Part shown: positions 58,559 through 64,000 of the stretch, one piece after another
Numbering within the stretch: the first letter of the stretch is position 1
Layout of the letters: each line of letters opens with the position of its first letter
From: Verrucomicrobiota bacterium
Lineage (GTDB): Bacteria; Verrucomicrobiota; Verrucomicrobiia; Limisphaerales; UBA9464
Direction: 5' to 3'
DNA length: 64,000 nt
NCBI GenBank assembly: GCA_016871615.1
Contig: VHCX01000004.1
Span: forward strand, 1 to 64,000
Translations under genes and position numbers: made by a program
The notes under the pieces: model-generated
What the model saw: the letters and a program-made list of their open reading frames with translations, nothing else
Databases searched by the model: none
Told to the model about the DNA's origin: nothing

Positions 58559-61216
58559 CTACTGGGTCTTCAGGAAGGCATGGAGGTCGGCCAGGTCCTG
58601 AGCCTTCACGCCCAACTGGTCGGCGCTCATCATGAGCGAGCGGCCCAGGCCCTTGCGCTCGGCGATCCGGTTCTTCGGCACCGACTGCACCACGCCGGCC
58701 GCGCTCTGGATGACGACCGGATCGCCCTCGCTGATCACCACGCCGTGGATCTCGGTGCCGTCCTTGGCCTTGAGCACCGTGCCGTTGAACCCGCTGGCGA
58801 TGTCGGCGCTGGGGTTGATGACCGAGTTGAAGAACACCTCGGCGATCTGGCGCCTGGCCCAGCCGGTGAGGTTCGGGGCGTATTCCACCCCGGTGTCTCC
58901 CACCCGGTGGCAACTGGCGCAGAAGGTGTTGAACCGCTCCTGGCCCCGGGCGGCGGAGCCGTTGAGCGCGGCCACGTCGGCCACCGTAAAGGAGGGCTTC
59001 TCAGCCGGCGGGATGGTCGCCGAGATGAGCTCGACCGACTCCGGGTCGTAGATGCCCCGGGCCTTGAGCGACGCGGCCAGGCCGTGGTCCTTCCAGACGG
59101 AGTCCTTGCGGTTCATGAGCCACCAGGTGGCCTCGGCCTTCACCACGCCCTCGGCCTGGGCGGCGATGTCCAGCATGGCGGCCGAGGCGGCCGGCACCGT
59201 GTTGAAGCCGATGGCCGTCACGGCGGCCTTGCGGGCCGCGAGGTCCAGATTCTTGGACAACGCCCGGGTGCGGAAATCCCCGATGGATTGCGGCGGGTGC
59301 AGGCGCCAGGCGAGGGATGCGAACCCGGGCGACCAGCGGAGCGGATCGGGGTCGTTGAGCACCGGCTTGACGCGGTCGTAGAGGGCCGACTCATGGCCGG
59401 CGGCCCCGGCGCCCCAGGCCTCGAGCAGCGTGCGGTCGGAGCCGTCGATGCCCCGGGCCAGGGCCAGGAAGAGGTCTTGGGTCTGCTCCAGCGGCAGGTC
59501 GCGCAACGCGAGCGCCACCTCGCGACGCACCGCCGGGGAGGCATCCTTGGCCAACGAGGCCGTCTGCGCCGGCAGCGCCTTGCGGGTGCGGTGCAGCGCG
59601 CGGAAGGCCACGATGCGCATCTGCGGGTCCGGGTCCTTCAGGAGGGCCTCGACCGGCTTCTGGCCGGCCTTGCCGAGTCGCGCCAGCAACCACACGGCGC
59701 GGGCGCGGACGAAGGCGTTCTCATCCTTCAAGAGGCGCACCAGCGGTTTCACCGCCTTGTCGCCGTGCTTGAGGACGGCCTCCTGGGCCGTGCCGCGGAT
59801 GTTGACCGACGGGCTCCTGAGGACGGCCAGGGCTCCGTCGAGCGTGTCGAACCGGGCGACCGGCATCTTGGAGCGGAACCCCTTGGGCGCGATGCGGTAG
59901 ATGGTCCCGGAGGTGGTGTCATCCCAGTCGGCATGTCCGCCGACGCGGGCGTCGAACCAGTCGGTCACATAGATCGCTCCATCCGGGCCGATGGCGACAT
60001 CGCTCGGCCGGAACATCACCTTGAGGGTCTGCTCGCCACGGCTGCCGCCCTTGAAATCGGTGCCCGAGTAATTCCCCTCGGCGTTGCTGGTCAGGAAGTT
60101 GAACCGCTCGAGCTTGAAGTTGGCCCCGTCAGGCTTGGGCAGGTAGCCGAAGACGACATTGCGACCGGGCTCGCAGCTCAACAGCAGGCCCCGGTACTTC
60201 CGGCCCAAGGCTCCGTCTTCATAGAACGTGATGCCCGTGGGAGAACCTCCACCATACACGTCGCCCGCGGGCATCGAGCCCGGGTCCTCCTGTCGCCACT
60301 CGGCCACCGGCGTGCTCTGGCCCGGACGGCGGTCGGCGCCCCAGGAACGCTGCCCGTCGAGCGAGCAGAACCCGGCGTTGCCGTACTCCATCAGGAAGGC
60401 CGTGCGGCAGGCGGGAGGATCGTCGTTGTCGTTCTGGAAGACGTCGCCGTAGGAGGTGACGGTCTGCTCGTAGCTGTTGCGGAAGTTGTGGCCGATGATG
60501 TGCACACCCGACCCGTCGGGGTTCATGCGCGCGGCGAACCCGCCGATCCACACGTGGCCGTCGTCGCTCTTCTGGCCGGCAATCTGCGTCGGGTGCCAGC
60601 CCAGCTCCGGCCCGCCCGGATTGTAGGCGCTGCCGATGCGGAAGGTCTTGCCCGAGCGGTCGGTGAACCGCGCCCCGCAGTTGCCGGCGTTCCAGTACCA
60701 CTGGCCATCGGGCCCCACGGTGACGCTGTGGATGGTGTGGTCGTGGCTCTTGCCGTGGAATCCGCTCAGGATCACCTCGCGCTTGTCCACGGCGGGATCG
60801 AACTTCCGGTCGCCGTTGACATCGGTGTAGACGATCACGTCGGGGGCCATCGAGACCACCACCTTGTTGCCGATCACGGCCACGCCCATCGGGGCCCGCA
60901 GCGCCGGTTCCTGGACGAACACGCTCTGCGTGTCGGCGGTGCCGTCCCCGTCGGAATCCTCGAGGATGACGATGCGGTCGCCGGCGGGTTGGCGGTTGTA
61001 ATGCCCGCGGTAGTTGACCCCCTCGGCCACCCAGATCCGGCCCTGCGGATCGAAGTCGAGGTTGGTGGGATTCTTGAGCATCGGGCTCGAAGCCCAGACC
61101 GTGACCTCGAGGTCGGGGTCGGCCAACTGCAGCAGGTTGGTGGGCAACGCCGTCTCGGCGGCGAGACCCCGCCCGGCCAGGGCCAGGAGCAGGGCAAGAC
61201 GATAGAGGGACTTCAT
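58559..61216 (-). CDS. PVC-type membrane-bound dehydrogenase/HEAT-repeat cytochrome c protein
   Basis: An 885-residue exported protein. A Sec signal peptide (MKSLYRLALLLALAGRGLAAE) leads to an N-terminal beta-propeller (VTVWASSPMLKNPTNLDFDPQGRIWVAEGVNYRGHYN ... DGDGTADTQSVFVQ ... AIGPDGAIYVTDWFDARVGGH) to ~420. HEAT repeats occupy ~440-600 (AVKPLVRLLKDENAFVRARAVWLLARLG), and a C-terminal cytochrome c domain has the haem site Cys766-A-S-Cys769-His770. This combination is a signature of Planctomycetota and Verrucomicrobiota, where it occurs in many copies and is thought to be a periplasmic dehydrogenase, often for carbohydrates. The start at 61216 is set by the signal peptide. Confidence 0.93.
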   Translation of the reverse strand: MKSLYRLALLLALAGRGLAAETALPTNLLQLADPDLEVTVWASSPMLKNPTNLDFDPQGRIWVAEGVNYRGHYNRQPAGDRIVILEDSDGDGTADTQSVFVQEPALRAPMGVAVIGNKVVVSMAPDVIVYTDVNGDRKFDPAVDKREVILSGFHGKSHDHTIHSVTVGPDGQWYWNAGNCGARFTDRSGKTFRIGSAYNPGGPELGWHPTQIAGQKSDDGHVWIGGFAARMNPDGSGVHIIGHNFRNSYEQTVTSYGDVFQNDNDDPPACRTAFLMEYGNAGFCSLDGQRSWGADRRPGQSTPVAEWRQEDPGSMPAGDVYGGGSPTGITFYEDGALGRKYRGLLLSCEPGRNVVFGYLPKPDGANFKLERFNFLTSNAEGNYSGTDFKGGSRGEQTLKVMFRPSDVAIGPDGAIYVTDWFDARVGGHADWDDTTSGTIYRIAPKGFRSKMPVARFDTLDGALAVLRSPSVNIRGTAQEAVLKHGDKAVKPLVRLLKDENAFVRARAVWLLARLGKAGQKPVEALLKDPDPQMRIVAFRALHRTRKALPAQTASLAKDASPAVRREVALALRDLPLEQTQDLFLALARGIDGSDRTLLEAWGAGAAGHESALYDRVKPVLNDPDPLRWSPGFASLAWRLHPPQSIGDFRTRALSKNLDLAARKAAVTAIGFNTVPAASAAMLDIAAQAEGVVKAEATWWLMNRKDSVWKDHGLAASLKARGIYDPESVELISATIPPAEKPSFTVADVAALNGSAARGQERFNTFCASCHRVGDTGVEYAPNLTGWARRQIAEVFFNSVINPSADIASGFNGTVLKAKDGTEIHGVVISEGDPVVIQSAAGVVQSVPKNRIAERKGLGRSLMMSADQLGVKAQDLADLHAFLKTQ

Positions 61217-61374
61217 AGGCGAGAGATCACCCGAAGATTGCCCCAAGCCCCGCCCCACCGCCAGCAGGACCTCGGGCTACGCCCGGAAAAAAGCGGGGCC
61301 CGCACCGGCCTCAGGAGCCTTTTTGTCCATGAGACCGGCACGAGCCCGGCATAAAAGGTCTGAATACGGGAAGA

Positions 61375-61833
61375 TCAAAGAAGGACACGAAATCTGGGGT
61401 CTACCGTCCTTGCATTGCCGACACCCGACTTGGACTTCGATTTGTCAAAAAAGATCGTGAACGTGTACTTGTAGAGCCCCGATTTCGCCTCCTTGGGGAC
61501 GATAAGTGCAATCCGACCTCCAGACGGTGCACTCCCCACCCTGAACGCGATGCTGGGGCCCTGGATTCTCACAGGCAAGAGGGCGACCGCCAACGCTCCG
61601 ATCTGGCATGAAAAACTCACCTTGGCCCCCGGCCGTACGACAATTTCACCGTCCAGCACCGGCACCAAGGTATTGGTCGAATAGGTCACGCGGCCGAACG
61701 TGTCCAGACCGATGACGACATCGGCCACTGCCAGCGCATCGACGGTCTTGGGTTTGGGGGCCGCCTTGGAGCCCTTGGCGACAGCCGAGGTCTTGGAGGC
61801 GGATGATTTATTGGGTTTATTGGGTGTACTCAT
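61375..61833 (-). CDS. small hypothetical protein with beta-rich C-terminus
   Basis: A 152-residue protein I do not recognise. A Lys/Ser/Ala-rich disordered N-terminus (about 1-32) is followed by a beta-rich domain (ADVVIGLDTFGRVTYSTNTLVPVLDGEIVVRPGAKVSFSC ... YKYTFTIFFDKSK), perhaps an immunoglobulin-like fold. No signal peptide is evident. The ATG at 61833 is supported by a GAGG core 8 nt upstream and overlaps the stop codon of the cyclase-TPR gene (ATGA), so the two are coupled. An alternative start 7 codons upstream lies inside the cyclase frame. Confidence 0.65.
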   Translation of the reverse strand: MSTPNKPNKSSASKTSAVAKGSKAAPKPKTVDALAVADVVIGLDTFGRVTYSTNTLVPVLDGEIVVRPGAKVSFSCQIGALAVALLPVRIQGPSIAFRVGSAPSGGRIALIVPKEAKSGLYKYTFTIFFDKSKSKSGVGNARTVDPRFRVLL

Positions 61834-64000
61834 GTTTTTTTCCTCAATGGACATTCATCGCCCGTGAAATCCTGGAGCAACGGTTTCAGCGGCCACTCCT
61901 CGCGCATGCGCGCCTCGGAGATGCCGAGTCGGTGGGCTATTCGCATCGCCTCCAACGCCCGGTCCTTCCGTCCCGCCATCGACTCGACGATCGCACTAAC
62001 CAACCATGCCTCCGGGTTCTTTGACGCCTCGGAAACCAAACGTCCGATTTCGGTCGCCGTCTCGGCGGAACGCCCCAAGGCAGCCAGGCACAGGGACCGA
62101 TTGATGCGATCATTCACGGAATCGATGGCGTGTTTGGAAAGGCGTCGGATCCTCTGATCCAGCAACCGGAGAGCGCGCCCATACTCCTCCAGCGCACGTG
62201 CATGGCCTTCGGAGCCGCCTCGGGACATCAGTGCTGCGCCCAGGACCATCGCACATTCGAGGTTGGCGGGAGCCTCCCGGGTCGCCGTCTCCAATTCCCA
62301 CAAGGCTCGATCAGGCTCATCCACCAGCAACGCCCACCCCAGCCTCCTCCGGATCTCGCCGGCCATCACCACCGGAGGATTGTTGGCAAGGGCTGCCTCC
62401 AACTGTGTCCTCGCGGCTGCCCTGTCTCCACGATGCAGCAGAGCGCAACTGCCCGCATTGGCAAACCCTTGGTAATTGCCAGGGGCGATCCGGGCGACTT
62501 TTTGAAACTCCTGCTCAACCAGGTCAAAACGACCCTCGTCCATCCAAAACATGCCCCTTAGGTTGTGGACGTACCAATCGCCAGGATCCAGGGCAGTGGC
62601 CCGGTCGAACTCAGTGGAGGCTTCCTCAGCCTGGCCCATCTTTCCCAAGGCCGACGCCAGATCCACCCGGGCCCGTGTGTTGGATCGACTCAGTTCCAAG
62701 GCGTTGCGGAGATGTGGCACGGCCTCGGAGGGCCGGTCGGTCATCACCAGGATCATCCCCAGGACCGCGCTGGCTCGCTCGGACGCGAGTTTGCGCTGGG
62801 CATTTCTCTTGGCGACCTCCTCGGCCAAGATGAGATCCTCGTGATCCTTGGTCTGGTCGAAGGTCCACAACAGCGCCTCGGCGTAGTCGGCGCAGATGTC
62901 CCGGTCGTCCGGGCGCTGGGTGTGGGCCAACCGAAGGTCCCGGACAGCCTTCTCCAGGCTGCCCTTCGCGTGGCGGTTGCGCAGGGCACCCAGGCCCTCG
63001 AGATGCAATTCGGCCACCTGGGGATCCACCGCGGGTGAGGATTCTCCGGAAACCGGCGGCACCTCGGAACCACCGGAGCCCCCCCTTCGATCCGGAAGCC
63101 CCCAGCCATTCGGACAACTGCCGGGCCAGGCGCTCCTCGAACTGGGCCAGGGTCTCCTCCGACTTCTGCGTGAAATCGCCCGATCGCTGCTCGACGAAGG
63201 CCCCGTTGGGCGCACGCGCCTGCAGACTGAGCGCCAGGCGTCGTCGATCCATCGGGCCGGACAGGCTCCCCTCGACCATCGGGTTGGCGGCGAGTTTGGA
63301 ACCGGCCAACCTCGCATTGGTCACACCGTTCTCCACGGCGTCGCGCAACGGCGAGAGTCGCAAGGTACGCGAATCGGAGACGCGCTCCTGGAGCCTGGCC
63401 TCGACGCGCTCGGCCAAACCCGTGCCGAAATCGTCGGCCCCTGAGGCGGCCCCGGGGGCATGGAAGGGCAGGATGGCCAGGCGATCCGTCCGCGGCGACA
63501 GCCATCGCCAGCCAAGCAGGCCGGACAAAACCAACAGGCCGAGACCCACACCGAGGGCCACCCACGGCACCCGACGGGCCGGACGGGGCGTGACGACCGG
63601 GGTCGGCGGCTCCGGATCGGGCGCCTGCGGTGCCGGACGGGAAGTTTCCTCCACCAGGACTCCTGGCGGCTTCCAGAACGGGGCGAGACCGGTCTCTCCG
63701 ACCTCATGCACCTCCACCGGAAGGTCGATGCCCTTGAGGGCATAGCGCCCGTGCCGCTCCCATCGGACCGGTTCCAGCCCCTCGGCACCCCGAGCCACTG
63801 CCCCACGCGCACTCTCGAAGACCAACGAACTGGTGAGGATCTGGCCCGCCCCGGCCAGTGACATCAACCGCGCGCAAAGATCGACCTGCAGGCCGTAGAG
63901 GTCATGCACGCCGCGCGCGTGGTCCTTCTCGCTCTGGCCGACCCGCTCGATCACGACCTCGCCCAGGTGGATGCCGATGCGGTGGCGCAGCGGGGCTTCG
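61830..64000 (-). pseudogene. class III adenylate cyclase - TolB-like - TPR protein, partial and frameshifted
   Basis: The gene enters from the right edge and reads, in order: the end of a class III nucleotide cyclase domain (RIGIHLGEVV, then DLYGLQVDLCARLMSLAGAG), a transmembrane helix (VPWVALGVGLGLLVLSGLLGWRWL), a TolB/FlgO-like region (LAILPFHAPGAASGADDFGTGLAERVEARLQ) and at least five TPR units to the C-terminus. The frame changes at a run of seven G (63079-63085; C on the plus strand). Upstream text ends with WLGASGSKG, and the sensible continuation GSGGSEVPPVSGESSPAVDPQ lies in the other frame; removing one G restores a single protein. It may be a sequencing error, a true mutation or a frameshift site. 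It probably makes cAMP in response to TPR-mediated interactions. Confidence 0.75.

Noticed and set aside
61240..61330. Intrinsic terminator after the small hypothetical gene (GCGG-GCC-CCGC then T6, minus strand)
   Set aside because: The stem is only 4 bp with a 3-nt loop; too weak to list although the T-run is suggestive.

Overview
The window is GC-rich DNA from a Gram-negative bacterium, most likely of the Verrucomicrobiota or a related PVC group. The evidence is a PVC-type HEAT-repeat/CxxCH cytochrome, a large secreted beta-helix protein, a TonB-dependent receptor with its own TonB/ExbB/ExbD set, a fused SpmA-SpmB protein, many Tat-type leaders, and translation starts that mostly lack Shine-Dalgarno sequences. 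This assignment is inferred from gene content; no rRNA gene is present.

Left part (1-16 kb): the end of an IS3-family element, a Tat-exported N,N-dimethylformamidase-large-subunit-like protein, queG, an orphan YlmA/ModF-type ABC ATPase, an RluA-type pseudouridine synthase whose 3' end overlaps the ABC gene antisense, a LysR regulator, folA, infC (TTG start), ispH, a flavoprotein of the halogenase superfamily, the N-terminal half of carB, a hot-dog thioesterase, a zinc-ribbon methyltransferase and a beta-helix protein. At 16-17.3 kb a YtrA-type GntR regulator with an inverted-repeat operator precedes an ABC ATPase that has lost its 3' end and its permease partner.

Central part (17.3-45.2 kb), the most interesting region. 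A minus-strand operon tonB-exbB-exbD-coiled-coil protein-lysR diverges from a 14-gene plus-strand array with no gap over 46 bp: a TonB-dependent receptor, four amidase-signature enzymes, two L-asparaginase-fold enzymes, a further amidase, an acetamidase/formamidase, two more amidases, an RND efflux pair and an eighth amidase. Most products carry a Tat leader, Sec signal or membrane anchor. The layout suggests uptake of an amide-containing substrate across the outer membrane by a dedicated TonB system, hydrolysis of C-N amide bonds by eleven periplasmic hydrolases, and export of a toxic product or intermediate by the RND pump. Both divergent units are preceded by an almost identical 18-bp motif (TTGGCAYRTCCGRTGCTG), and the 0.86-kb region between them holds several hairpins ending in a strong intrinsic terminator. 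I know of no described system with this composition; the substrate is unknown.

Right part (45.2-64 kb): a secreted FG-GAP protein, an unrecognised protein, an SpmA-SpmB fusion, a dicarboxylate/amino-acid symporter, an EboF-like phosphodiesterase with a methyltransferase, shikimate kinase, pyruvate carboxylase, an RlmM-like methyltransferase, the PVC cytochrome, a small unknown protein, and a class III adenylate cyclase-TPR protein that runs off the window and carries a one-base frameshift in a G7 run.
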